The translations under genes and the position numbers were made by a program. From contig NZ_SMZP01000001.1 of assembly GCF_013181195.1 (NCBI RefSeq), positions 186,001 to 250,000 of the forward strand: DNA of 64,000 nucleotides, given 5' to 3'. This DNA comes from Caulobacter sp. RHG1. Its GTDB lineage: Bacteria > Pseudomonadota > Alphaproteobacteria > Caulobacterales > Caulobacteraceae. The notes under the pieces were generated by a model, which ran no database searches, was not told where the DNA came from, and saw only the letters and a program-made list of their open reading frames with translations. Below are positions 18,328 through 26,876 of this stretch, one piece after another. Every line of letters begins with the position of its first letter. The first letter of the stretch is position 1.

Positions 18328-19248
18328 TCACCAGAACAGTCCGTAATAGACGCTCAGGACCTGGCCGCTCCAGACGTCGACCAGAAGGGCGTCCGAGCCG
18401 ACCCGGACCCACTCGCAGCCGATGGGGGCCATCGGCAGGCCGTAGCGCCAGGAGTCCAGATAATACGAGCTGCCGAACCAGCCGCCCGGCAGGTAGTCGC
18501 CGAACGCCCAGCTGCGGGCGTACCAGCCGCTGGGATAGCGGTAGGCGCCGATGCGGTAGCGCTGCGACGCCCTGAAGCTGGGGCGGTACTGGTTGCGGTC
18601 GTACTGCGGACGTCCGCGGTCGCGGTCCCGGAACTGGCCGCCGTAGCCCGGACGACGGTCGTTGCGATCCCAGCCGCCGCGGTTGTCGCCGCGCCGGTCG
18701 TCCCAGCGGTTGTCGTTGCCGCGGCCATCATTGCCACGATTGGGGCCGCGGTTGTCGTTGCGATCCCAGCCGCCCGGGCGGTTGTTGTCGTTACGGTCGC
18801 CGCGATTCCAGTCGCCGCGGCCGCGATTGTCGTCGCCGCGGTTCCAATCCCGACCGCCGTTGTCACGAGGCGGCTGAGCCTGGGGCGCGGACGGCGCTTG
18901 CGGCGCCGGCTGGGCCTGAGGCGGCTGCTGCGGACGGTCGCCGCGGCCGCCGCGGTCACCCCGGTCCCAGCCGCCGCGATCTTGCTGAGGCTGGCCCTGC
19001 GAGGGCTGGCTCTGTTGCGGACGCTCGCCGCCCCGGTTCCAGTTGCCGCGATCGCCACCACCGCTGCGATCACCGCCGCCGCCGCGCTGACCGCCTTGCC
19101 AGCCGCCGCCACGGTCTCCGCCGCCGCCACCGCCGCGCTCGGCCTGAGGACCGCCGCGCTCGCGCCGCTCCTGAGCCGAGGCGCCCACCGGCGCCAGAAC
19201 GCCGCCCAGCAGCGAAAGCGCCATGGCGGTCGTGATCAGACGTTTCAT
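18328..19248 (-). CDS. Exported RcnB-like protein with long Gly/Arg/Asn/Asp-rich region
   Basis: A 306-residue protein. A signal peptide (ends VGASAQ) is followed by about 200 residues of low complexity built from repeats such as GGWDRND and DNRG. The C-terminal 80 residues form an RcnB domain: RYRIGAYRYPSGWYARSWAF, DYLPGGWF and LVDVWSGQVLSVYYGLFW. RcnB in E. coli is a periplasmic protein that affects nickel and cobalt homeostasis. Here the disordered, highly charged linker is unusually long. I chose the ATG at 19248, where the signal peptide begins. It is divergent from the DUF924 gene. Confidence 0.8.
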   Translation of the reverse strand: MKRLITTAMALSLLGGVLAPVGASAQERRERGGPQAERGGGGGGDRGGGWQGGQRGGGGDRSGGGDRGNWNRGGERPQQSQPSQGQPQQDRGGWDRGDRGGRGDRPQQPPQAQPAPQAPSAPQAQPPRDNGGRDWNRGDDNRGRGDWNRGDRNDNNRPGGWDRNDNRGPNRGNDGRGNDNRWDDRRGDNRGGWDRNDRRPGYGGQFRDRDRGRPQYDRNQYRPSFRASQRYRIGAYRYPSGWYARSWAFGDYLPGGWFGSSYYLDSWRYGLPMAPIGCEWVRVGSDALLVDVWSGQVLSVYYGLFW

Positions 19249-19360
19249 TTCTTGCTCCGAAGGGCCTTGAAGCGCGGCCCGGGCTTGTCCCTTGATAGCA
19301 GTGTCGGACTCGCCCGATGAACCAGGCTTGAACGAATTAAAGCGTTTGAGGAGAGCCTTG

Positions 19361-19921
19361 ATGCGCGCACACCCCAATGACGTCGTCAGCTTCTGGCGTC
19401 AGGCCGGCCCAAAGAAGTGGTTCGCCAAGGACAGCGGCTTCGATCAGGCCATCGCCCTGAAATTCGAGCAGACCCACTATCGCGCCTCGATGCGCCGCTA
19501 CGACGACTGGGCCCAGACGGCCGAAGGCAGCCTCGCCCTGCTGATCCTGCTCGATCAGTTTCCGCGCAACATGTACCGCAACACCCCGCACGCCTTCGCC
19601 ACCGACCCGCTGGCCCGGATGTTCGCCCACACCGCCATCGCCGCCGGCCACGACCAGGATCCGGCCATCACACCCGACCTGCGGCCGTTCTTCTACCTGC
19701 CGTTCGAGCACTCTGAATCGCTGGTCGACCAGGAGTTCAGCGTCGAGCTGTTCGCCGCCCACCAGGCCGACAGCGGCGATGAAGAGTCCATGAAGTACGC
19801 CATCATCCACCGGGACATCATCGCCCGCTTCGGCCGCTTCCCGCATCGCAACGCCAGCCTTGGCCGCGAGACCACCCCGGCCGAGCAAGAATTCCTCGAT
19901 GAAGGCGGTTTCGCCGGTTAA
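19361..19921 (+). CDS. DUF924 family protein
   Basis: A 186-residue, probably soluble helical protein. The family pattern is evident: VVSFWRQAGPKKWFAKDSGF, then ALLILLDQFPRNMYR, then FFYLPFEHSE and RFGRFPHRNASLGR. The function of DUF924 is unknown; it is related to tetratricopeptide folds. The ATG at 19361 is preceded by GAGGAG. It stands alone and is divergent from the RcnB-like gene. Confidence 0.88.
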   Translation: MRAHPNDVVSFWRQAGPKKWFAKDSGFDQAIALKFEQTHYRASMRRYDDWAQTAEGSLALLILLDQFPRNMYRNTPHAFATDPLARMFAHTAIAAGHDQDPAITPDLRPFFYLPFEHSESLVDQEFSVELFAAHQADSGDEESMKYAIIHRDIIARFGRFPHRNASLGRETTPAEQEFLDEGGFAG

Positions 19922-20007
19922 CCCATCCTCAATCTTGGCGCGACCGGCCGTCGCCTGTAGGGTGAGCGCCTACAGAGTCCTGGGAAACTTCGGGGAACAT
20001 CAGACGT

Positions 20008-20958
20008 ATGAAAGCTTTCCGCAGCGCGCTGGCCGTTGGCCTGGCGCTCACCGCCGCCACGCCCGTCTCGGCCCTGGCTCAAGCTAAGGCCAGCAAGGGC
20101 CAGACGATGCAGACCCAGGCCTCGGCCGAGGTTCCGCGCTGCTCGCGCAAGCTGGGCACGCTGTCGATCGTCGATGGCGACGATTCCTCCGGCTGGACCC
20201 AGTTCAACCTGGCCTCGCCGCAGAAGGTGCTGCGCGCCATCGTCCAGAAGTCGGGCTGCTTCAACCTCGTCGATCGCGGCGCGGGCCTCAGCGCCGCCGA
20301 GCGTGAACGCAATATCGGAGGCAATCTGGGCCTGCAGCGCGGCAGCAACGTCGGCCAGGGCCAGGTCAAGGCCGCCGACTACGTCCTGGTCGCCGAAGTC
20401 CAGGGCAGCAACAGCAATGTCGGCGGCGGCGCGGTGGCGGGCGCCATCGGCGGCCTGATCGGCGGTCGCGTCGGCGGCCTGGTCGGCGGCATCAAGACCA
20501 AGAAGCTGGAAGCCAACACCGTCCTGTCGCTGACCAATGTCCGCACCACCGAGACCACCTCGGTGGCCGAGGGCTATGCGGTGAAGAACGACATCGGCTG
20601 GGGCGCAGGCGGCGGTCTGGGCTTCGCCGGCGCCGTCGGCGGCGGCTACGAAGACACCGACATCGGTCGCATCGTCACCCTGTCGTTCATCAACGCCTAT
20701 TCGAAGATGATCGGCGATCTGGGCCTGCTGTCCGACAGCGTCCCGGCCGCGCAAGCCGCCCCGACCAAGACCTTCAAGGCCACGCGCGTCGCCAACCTGC
20801 GCGCCACGCCCGTCGCCGCCGGCAAGCTGATCCGCGCCCTGCCCGCCGGCGCGATCGTCTATCCGACCGGCAAGAAGCAGGACATGTGGTGGGAAGTGGC
20901 CGACGAGAACGACAACGTCGGCTGGGTGCTGAACTCGACCCTCGAGCCGAGCAAGTAG
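20008..20958 (+). CDS. CsgG-like exported protein with C-terminal SH3 domain
   Basis: A 316-residue protein with a signal peptide (ends ALAQA). The middle resembles CsgG, the outer membrane secretion channel of curli: [20 protein letters not shown], then a glycine-rich [19 protein letters not shown], then variation around [17 protein letters not shown]. The last 65 residues look like a bacterial SH3 domain ([31 protein letters not shown]), which often binds peptidoglycan. There is no lipobox cysteine at the signal cleavage site, unlike CsgG. No curlin gene lies nearby. Confidence 0.7.
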   Translation: MKAFRSALAVGLALTAATPVSALAQAKASKGQTMQTQASAEVPRCSRKLGTLSIVDGDDSSGWTQFNLASPQKVLRAIVQKSGCFNLVDRGAGLSAAERERNIGGNLGLQRGSNVGQGQVKAADYVLVAEVQGSNSNVGGGAVAGAIGGLIGGRVGGLVGGIKTKKLEANTVLSLTNVRTTETTSVAEGYAVKNDIGWGAGGGLGFAGAVGGGYEDTDIGRIVTLSFINAYSKMIGDLGLLSDSVPAAQAAPTKTFKATRVANLRATPVAAGKLIRALPAGAIVYPTGKKQDMWWEVADENDNVGWVLNSTLEPSK

Positions 20959-20967
20959 GACGGTCTT

Positions 20968-21030
20968 CTCCTCCCCTGCATCGCGGGGGAGGTGGCGCGG
21001 CGCGGATACGCGCCGTGACGGAGGGGGCGC
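20968..21030 (+). repeat. Intergenic palindromic repeat, family 1, copy A
   Basis: CTCCTCCCC and GGGGGAGG arms, then GTGGCGCG, an inner hairpin, and CGTGACGGAGGGGGCGC. The same order recurs at 26806-26871 and, partly or inverted, at 21059, 26736 and 61581. Confidence 0.7.
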
Positions 21031-21048
21031 TTCGGCGCTCCCTTTTTT
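21023..21048 (+). terminator. Intrinsic terminator of the CsgG-like gene
   Basis: GGGGGCGC and GCGCTCCC pair (one G-U) around TTCG and are followed by six T. It is built from the end of repeat copy A. Confidence 0.8.
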
Positions 21049-21058
21049 GTTTGAGCCG

Positions 21059-21118
21059 GCGGCAGCGCCCCCTCCACCGCCGTTCGGCAGTCCCCCTCCC
21101 CCAAAGGGGGAGGATAGT
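21059..21118 (-). repeat. Intergenic palindromic repeat, family 1, copy B (inverted)
   Basis: GCGCCCCCTCCACCGCC, a short hairpin, and CCCCCTCCCCCAAAGGGGGAGG: the elements of copy A read from the other strand. Confidence 0.6.
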
Positions 21119-21188
21119 TCGCTCCGGTCTGTGGACACCTCCCGGCGCCGCAGTGTTCAACGGCGCGATTCGCCCCCACATTATCCCC

Positions 21189-22031
21189 ATGACCACCGCC
21201 GTCCTCGACGCCCCCAAAGCCGCCGCCGCCGACCATCCCGAGCGGCAGTACCTGAACCTGCTCGCCGACATCCTGACGAACGGCGTGCAGCGCGGCGACC
21301 GTACGGGCACCGGCACCCTGGGCGTGTTCGGCCGCCAGATCCGCTTTGATCTGGCCAAGGGCTTCCCGGTGCTGACCACCAAGAAGCTGCACCTGCGCTC
21401 GATCTTCATCGAGCTCTTGTGGTTCCTGAAGGGCGACACCAACATCGCCTATCTCAAGGACAATGGCGTGCGCATCTGGGACGAGTGGGCCGACGAGAAC
21501 GGCGACCTTGGCCCGGTCTACGGCAAGCAGTGGCGCTCGTGGGCCACGCCGGACGGCCGCTCGATCGACCAGATCGCGGCGCTGGTCGAGAACCTGAAGA
21601 CCAACCCCAACAGTCGCCGCCACATCGTCACGGCCTGGAACCCGGCCGATGTCGACGACATGGCACTGCCGCCCTGCCACTGCCTGTTCCAGTTCTTCGT
21701 CGCCGATGGAAAGCTCAGCTGCCAGCTCTACCAGCGCAGCGCCGACGTGTTCCTGGGCGTGCCGTTCAACATCGCCAGCTACGCCCTGTTGACCCTGATG
21801 GTCGCCAAGGTCGTGGGCCTGGAGCCCGGCGAGTTCGTCCACACCTTCGGCGACGCCCATCTCTATCTGAACCACCTCGACCAGGCCCGCGAACAGCTGA
21901 CTCGCGAGCCCTTCGACTTCCCGACCCTGCAGATCGCCGACAAGCGTGACCTGTTCGGCTTCGAGTACGAGGACTTCACCCTGGAGGGCTATCAGGCCCA
22001 CCCGCACATCAAGGCCGAGGTCTCGGTTTGA
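21189..22031 (+). CDS. thyA: Thymidylate synthase
   Basis: ThyA methylates dUMP to dTMP with methylene-tetrahydrofolate, yielding dihydrofolate. The 280 residues include the phosphate-binding RTGTGT and the catalytic cysteine (C163) in LPPCHCLFQ, then [16 protein letters not shown] and the H-I-D-equivalent [16 protein letters not shown] region. I chose the ATG at 21189; it has no clear ribosome binding site. The stop overlaps the folA start by four bases, so dTMP synthesis is coupled to dihydrofolate recycling. Confidence 0.97.
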   Translation: MTTAVLDAPKAAAADHPERQYLNLLADILTNGVQRGDRTGTGTLGVFGRQIRFDLAKGFPVLTTKKLHLRSIFIELLWFLKGDTNIAYLKDNGVRIWDEWADENGDLGPVYGKQWRSWATPDGRSIDQIAALVENLKTNPNSRRHIVTAWNPADVDDMALPPCHCLFQFFVADGKLSCQLYQRSADVFLGVPFNIASYALLTLMVAKVVGLEPGEFVHTFGDAHLYLNHLDQAREQLTREPFDFPTLQIADKRDLFGFEYEDFTLEGYQAHPHIKAEVSV

Positions 22032-22537
22032 TCGGCCTCTCCATCGTCGTCGCCCGCGCAGCCAATGGCGTGATCGGTCGGGACGGCGACCTGCCCTGGC
22101 GGCTGAAGTCGGACCTGGCGCTGTTCAAGGCCAACACCCTGGGCAAGCCCATCATCATGGGCCGCAAGACCTGGGACAGCCTGCCTCGCAAGCCCCTGCC
22201 CGGCCGCACCAACATCGTGCTGTCGCGCGACCAGAGCTTCGAACCTGGCGGCGCGATCCCTTGCGAAACCTGGATGGAGGCGGTGCAGATCGCCCGCGAG
22301 CAGGCGTCCGACGACGAGGCCGAAGAGGTCTGCGTGATCGGCGGCCGCGCTCTGTTCGAACTGGCCCTGCCGAAGGCCAAGCGCCTGTACCTGACCGAGG
22401 TCGCCGCCGAGGCGGACGGTGACGTCACCTTCCCCGACTTCGACGAGAGCGCGTGGACCGAGGTTCGCCGCGAGGAACACGCGGCCGGCGAAGGCGACGA
22501 CCACGCGTTCGTGTTCCGGGTGCTGGAACGGCGCTAG
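22028..22537 (+). CDS. folA: Dihydrofolate reductase
   Basis: FolA reduces dihydrofolate to tetrahydrofolate with NADPH, renewing the cofactor oxidised by ThyA. The 169 residues show [19 protein letters not shown] (substrate site), [19 protein letters not shown] (cofactor site) and [13 protein letters not shown]. It begins with TTG at 22028 inside the thyA stop region, an unusual start that probably depends on coupled translation. It converges on a lipoprotein gene, sharing a CTAG as both stop codons. Confidence 0.96.
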   Translation: MIGLSIVVARAANGVIGRDGDLPWRLKSDLALFKANTLGKPIIMGRKTWDSLPRKPLPGRTNIVLSRDQSFEPGGAIPCETWMEAVQIAREQASDDEAEEVCVIGGRALFELALPKAKRLYLTEVAAEADGDVTFPDFDESAWTEVRREEHAAGEGDDHAFVFRVLERR

Positions 22538-22953
22538 TTCTCGGTCGCCAGCGGCTTGGGCGTCTTTTCCAGATTGGCCAACTTGCGCGTCTTCAGCGGC
22601 TTGCCCGTGCAGGCCTTGAACACGACCTCGACCTCGCCACCCTTGCCGACTTCAGGCATGGCGTACTTGGCCGGACCGATCCGCTGGGCGGTGATCACCG
22701 TGTCGCCCTTGTCGGTCTTGCTCCAGGCTATCCGCACGTGGGTGGCGGTGTCGCCGAACCGCTTCTGCAGATCCTGATCGAAGGTCTTGTGGATCGCTCC
22801 GTCGACGACCGGGCCCCAGGCCTCGTTCTTCATCGCCGGACAAGCGGGCCGCGTCGGCATCGCCGCGCTCTTCGACCACGGCAGAGAGGGCGCGACCGCG
22901 CAGCCCGCCAACATCAGCCCCGCCGCCGCGATTGCCGGTACAGTCGCCCGCAT
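22534..22953 (-). CDS. Lipoprotein, paralogue of the neighbouring gene
   Basis: A 139-residue predicted lipoprotein with lipobox LAGC near residue 17. The C-terminal half, RIGPAKYAMPEVGKGGEVEV and VFKACTGKPLKTRKLANLE, is nearly repeated in the gene 64 bases upstream. A short N-terminal CPAMKNEAW segment and a D-x-K-GDTVI strand are also shared. I recognise no family. I chose the ATG at 22953, where the signal peptide begins. Confidence 0.7.
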   Translation of the reverse strand: MRATVPAIAAAGLMLAGCAVAPSLPWSKSAAMPTRPACPAMKNEAWGPVVDGAIHKTFDQDLQKRFGDTATHVRIAWSKTDKGDTVITAQRIGPAKYAMPEVGKGGEVEVVFKACTGKPLKTRKLANLEKTPKPLATEN

Positions 22954-23016
22954 GCTTGAGAATCCTTCGTCCAAACTTGCCGCAAGCTCACCGCGAACGG
23001 CTTCGCGCGCAAGGGC

Positions 23017-23418
23017 TCAGTCGTCGGGCGGGATCGGCTTCGGCTCGGCTTCCAGCTCGGCAAGCTTGCCCGTCTTCAACACCTTGTGGGTGCACGCCTG
23101 AAACACGGCCTGGACCTCGCCGCCCTTGCCCGTCTCGGGCATGGCGAACTTGGCCGGCCCAATGCGGCGGCCAGAGACCACGGTATCGCCCTTCGCATCG
23201 ACGGCGTAGTCGAGCAGGATGTGCGTGCCGGTCGAGCCGAACCGACGCTGCAACTCGGCGTCGAATGCCTTTTCCTGGGCCGCATGGATGACCGGCGACG
23301 AGACCGCCATCGGCAGGGCCGGACACGCCGGACCGCTGGCCGCCACGGGCCTCGGCTTCGTCGCGCAGCCCGCCATCGCGGCCCCGGCCATCAACGCCAC
23401 CGCCCACATCGTACGCAT
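23017..23418 (-). CDS. Lipoprotein, paralogue of the neighbouring gene
   Basis: A 133-residue predicted lipoprotein (lipobox MAGC at residues 15-18). It shares RIGPAKFAMPETGKGGEVQA, VFQACTHKVLKTGKLAELE and the upstream KGDTVVSGRRIG with its neighbour, so the two arose by tandem duplication. An F-D-A-E-L-Q-R-RFG helix before the shared block is also paralogous. Function unknown; both would sit in the inner face of the outer membrane or the inner membrane. Confidence 0.7.
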   Translation of the reverse strand: MRTMWAVALMAGAAMAGCATKPRPVAASGPACPALPMAVSSPVIHAAQEKAFDAELQRRFGSTGTHILLDYAVDAKGDTVVSGRRIGPAKFAMPETGKGGEVQAVFQACTHKVLKTGKLAELEAEPKPIPPDD

Positions 23419-23564
23419 ACCGGCTCCCCCTCAGGTTGCCGCGAGGCTGCCGCCAGACCAGTGGCTGCGCAAGGTCTTTGCGGAACAGAACCCTCGCCAG
23501 GCTCAAACGGGCGTTTATAGTCTCCTCCAACGCCCACCAGAGGCTCGGTAAAGGGAGAGACGCG

Positions 23565-24476
23565 ATGGACATCCAGCTGGTCGCCGACGGCCTGCAGTTT
23601 CCCGAAGGCCCCGTGGCCATGGCCGACGGCTCGGTGATCGTCACCGAGATCCAGGGCCAGCGCCTGACCCGGATCTGGCCCGACGGCCGCAAGGAGACCG
23701 TGGCCGAGACCGGCGGCGGCCCCAACGGCGCGGCGATCGGGCCGGACGGCGCGCTCTATGTCACCAACAACGGCGCCAGCTTCGCCTTCTTCGAGGCCAA
23801 CGGCCTCAACATCCCCGGCCCCACCCCGCCCGAGCACACGGGCGGTTATATCCAGCGGGTGGACCTGAAGACCGGCGAGATCCGCACGCTCTATACCGAA
23901 TGCGACGGCAAGAAACTGGTCGGCCCCAACGATCTCGTCTTCGACAAGCAAGGCGGCTTCTGGTTCACCGACCACGGCTGCTCCACGCCCGACGGCCGCA
24001 AGTATGGCGCGCTCTACTACGCCCTGCCCGACGGCTCGAAGATCACCCGCTGGCGCGACCACTTCGTCTCGCCCAACGGCGTGGGTATCTCGCCCGACGA
24101 GAAGACCGTCTACATGGCCGACACCATGCTGGGCCGGCTGTGGTCGTTCGAGGTGACCTCGCCCGGCGTGCTGGCGGACGCCCTCCCCCTCCAGCCCGGC
24201 AATGTCGTCTGCAACCTGCCGGGCTACCAGCTGCTGGACAGCCTGGCGGTCGAGGCCGGCGGCAAGGTCTGCGTGGCCACGATCATCAATGGCGGGATCA
24301 CCGCCTTCGATCCAAGTGGCTCAACCGAGCACTTCGCCTTCCCGGACGTGATCGTCACCAACATCTGCTTCGGCGGCGAAGACATGCGCGACGCCTGGAT
24401 CACCGCCTCGGGCACCGGCAAGCTCTACAAGGCGCGGTGGCCACGCCCCGGCCTGAAGCTGAATTTCAATGCCTAG
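23565..24476 (+). CDS. SMP-30/gluconolactonase-like lactonase
   Basis: A 303-residue six-bladed beta-propeller of the SMP-30/gluconolactonase/LRE family, which hydrolyses sugar lactones with a divalent metal. The metal-site residues are visible: EGPV near residue 15, GPNDLVFDKQGGFWFTDHG near 122, and SPNGVGISPDEKTVYMADT near 168. There is no signal peptide, so it is cytosolic. The start at 23565 follows AAGGGAGAG. It may be co-transcribed with the downstream SDR, though a palindrome and a leader hairpin separate them. Confidence 0.88.
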   Translation: MDIQLVADGLQFPEGPVAMADGSVIVTEIQGQRLTRIWPDGRKETVAETGGGPNGAAIGPDGALYVTNNGASFAFFEANGLNIPGPTPPEHTGGYIQRVDLKTGEIRTLYTECDGKKLVGPNDLVFDKQGGFWFTDHGCSTPDGRKYGALYYALPDGSKITRWRDHFVSPNGVGISPDEKTVYMADTMLGRLWSFEVTSPGVLADALPLQPGNVVCNLPGYQLLDSLAVEAGGKVCVATIINGGITAFDPSGSTEHFAFPDVIVTNICFGGEDMRDAWITASGTGKLYKARWPRPGLKLNFNA

Positions 24477-24487
24477 GATCCTGGGCG

Positions 24488-24503
24488 TCAGATCGTGATC
24501 TGA
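24488..24503. promoter_or_regulatory. 16-bp perfect palindrome between the lactonase and SDR genes
   Basis: TCAGATC and GATCTGA flank GT. It lies 85 bases before the SDR start and could be a repressor operator. Confidence 0.4.
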
Positions 24504-24561
24504 ATTCACAAGAGCTGTTCCCGGCGGCGGCATAGTCTGTCGTCGCGGGCGCCCCATTTGA

Positions 24562-24583
24562 GGCTCCGACAAACGACGGAGCC
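24562..24583 (+). promoter_or_regulatory. Leader hairpin covering the SDR ribosome binding site
   Basis: GGCTCCG and CGGAGCC pair perfectly around an 8-base loop. The right arm contains GGAG, the Shine-Dalgarno sequence for the ATG at 24589. Confidence 0.5.
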
Positions 24584-24588
24584 CAGCG

Positions 24589-25368
24589 ATGGACCTGAAA
24601 CTGAACGACAAGACCGCGCTGGTGACCGGCGCAACGGCTGGCATCGGGCTGGAAATCGCCCGCGCCCTGGCCGCCGAAGGCGCCAAGGTGTTCGTCACCG
24701 GCCGCAGCCAGGACAAGCTGGACGCCGCCCTCGCCGAGATCGGCGGCAAGGTGGAAGGCGTGCTGGCCGACGCGGCCACGGCCGAAGGCGCCGCGGCGGT
24801 GCTCAAGGCCGTTCCCAGCGTCGACATCCTGGTCAACAACATCGGCATCTACGAGATGAAGGCGTTTGCCGACATCCCGGACGAAGACTGGCTGCGCCTG
24901 TTCGACGTCAACGTGATGAGCGGCGTGCGCCTGGCCCGCGGCTACTTCCCCGGCATGCTGGAGCGCGACTGGGGCCGGGTGATCTTCATCTCCTCAGAGT
25001 CGGGTCTCGCGACGCCCGGCGAGATGGTCCATTACGGCATGACCAAGAGCGCCCAGCTGGCCGTCGCCCGCGGCATGGCCCAGGCGACCAAGGGCACGGG
25101 CGTCACCGTCAATTCGATCCTGCCCGGCCCGACCCGCTCTGAAGGCGTCGGCGATTTCCTGAAGAGCGTCTCGACCAACCCTGACGGCACGCCCCAGGAG
25201 CACGAGGCCGAGTTCTTCGCCAAGCACCGTTCGAGCTCGCTGCTGCAGCGGATGATCGAGCCGCAGGAGGTGGCCAGCCTGGTCGCCTACGTCGCCAGCC
25301 CCCTGTCGGCGGCCACCAACGGCGCATCGCTGAAGGTCGAGGGCGGCCTGGTGACGACGATCGCTTAG
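24589..25368 (+). CDS. Short-chain dehydrogenase/reductase
   Basis: A 259-residue classical SDR. TGATAGIG near residue 14 binds the cofactor; N-N-I-G (NNIGIY) near 84 and the catalytic Ser and Y-x-x-x-K in ISSESG...HYGMTK follow. Arg in the TGRS segment suggests an NADP preference, which is inference only. A likely partner is the lactonase upstream, as both would handle sugar derivatives. The substrate is unknown. Confidence 0.88.
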   Translation: MDLKLNDKTALVTGATAGIGLEIARALAAEGAKVFVTGRSQDKLDAALAEIGGKVEGVLADAATAEGAAAVLKAVPSVDILVNNIGIYEMKAFADIPDEDWLRLFDVNVMSGVRLARGYFPGMLERDWGRVIFISSESGLATPGEMVHYGMTKSAQLAVARGMAQATKGTGVTVNSILPGPTRSEGVGDFLKSVSTNPDGTPQEHEAEFFAKHRSSSLLQRMIEPQEVASLVAYVASPLSAATNGASLKVEGGLVTTIA

Positions 25369-25373
25369 ATCCA

Positions 25374-25399
25374 AATCCTCCCCCTGGCGGGGGAGGATT
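25374..25399. terminator. Perfect GC-rich hairpin downstream of the SDR gene
   Basis: AATCCTCCCCC and GGGGGAGGATT form an 11-bp stem with a TGGC loop. No T-run follows. It resembles a short piece of repeat family 1 and separates convergent genes. Confidence 0.5.
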
Positions 25400-25405
25400 G
25401 TGGAA

Positions 25406-25492
25406 TCACTCCTCTCGCAGGAGCGCTCCCGCGATCAGCAGCGCCATGGCCAGCAAGGCCAGCAAGCCCGCGACATAGGGCATCCAGTGCAT
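25406..25492 (-). CDS. Putative 28-residue single-pass membrane protein
   Basis: The ATG at 25492 is preceded by GGAGGGAGG at ideal spacing, one of the strongest ribosome binding sites in the window. The peptide MHWMPYVAGLLALLAMALLI continues AGALLREE, a single hydrophobic helix with a charged tail. It follows the Old Yellow Enzyme gene by 76 bases on the same strand. Similar tiny membrane proteins modulate larger membrane partners, but nothing here tells which. Confidence 0.5.
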   Translation of the reverse strand: MHWMPYVAGLLALLAMALLIAGALLREE

Positions 25493-25568
25493 CGTCGCCT
25501 CCCTCCAGAACTGGAGGCGACGATGATCCGGGGCAGGCGCATCGCCCAGCCCCGGAACGGGGGGTCTG

Positions 25569-26660
<1,092 letters not shown>

Positions 26661-26696
26661 GGGCGATTTCCGAAACAGGATATGTTGCGCGCGATC

Positions 26697-26710
26697 CAAA
26701 CACTTGTTCG
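26697..26710. promoter_or_regulatory. Dyad CAAACA-CT-TGTTCG upstream of the Old Yellow Enzyme gene
   Basis: The arms pair at 5 of 6 positions. A near copy, CCAACA-CT-TGTTTG, lies at 28395-28408. Confidence 0.4.
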
Positions 26711-26735
26711 CAAGCGAAGCTAGTTAGAAATACTG

Positions 26736-26800
26736 GGAGGGGGTGGCGAGCGCCCCCTCCGGCCCTTCGGGCCACCTCCCCCGCTATGCGGGGGAGGAAA
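26736..26800. repeat. Intergenic palindromic repeat, family 1, copy C (inverted)
   Basis: GGGAGGGGGTGGCGAGCGCCCCCTCC, a GGCCCTTCGGGCC hairpin, then CACCTCCCCCGC...GCGGGGGAGG. Confidence 0.65.
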
Positions 26801-26805
26801 GACAA

Positions 26806-26871
26806 TCTCCTCCTCACCCGTGAAACGGGGGAGGTGGCGCGAGGCGAAGCCTCGTGACGGAGGGGGCGCTA
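26806..26871 (+). repeat. Intergenic palindromic repeat, family 1, copy D
   Basis: Same order as copy A: CTCCTC, CGGGGGAGGTGGCGCGAGG, an inner GAGGCGAAGCCTC hairpin, then GTGACGGAGGGGGCGC. It abuts the acyl-CoA dehydrogenase stop codon. Confidence 0.7.
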
Positions 26872-26876
26872 AGGCC

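Noticed and set aside
18097..19320. 407-codon plus-strand frame opposite the RcnB-like gene
   Set aside because: It is a simple Ala/Val/Pro/Arg-rich translation of the repeat-rich linker in reverse.
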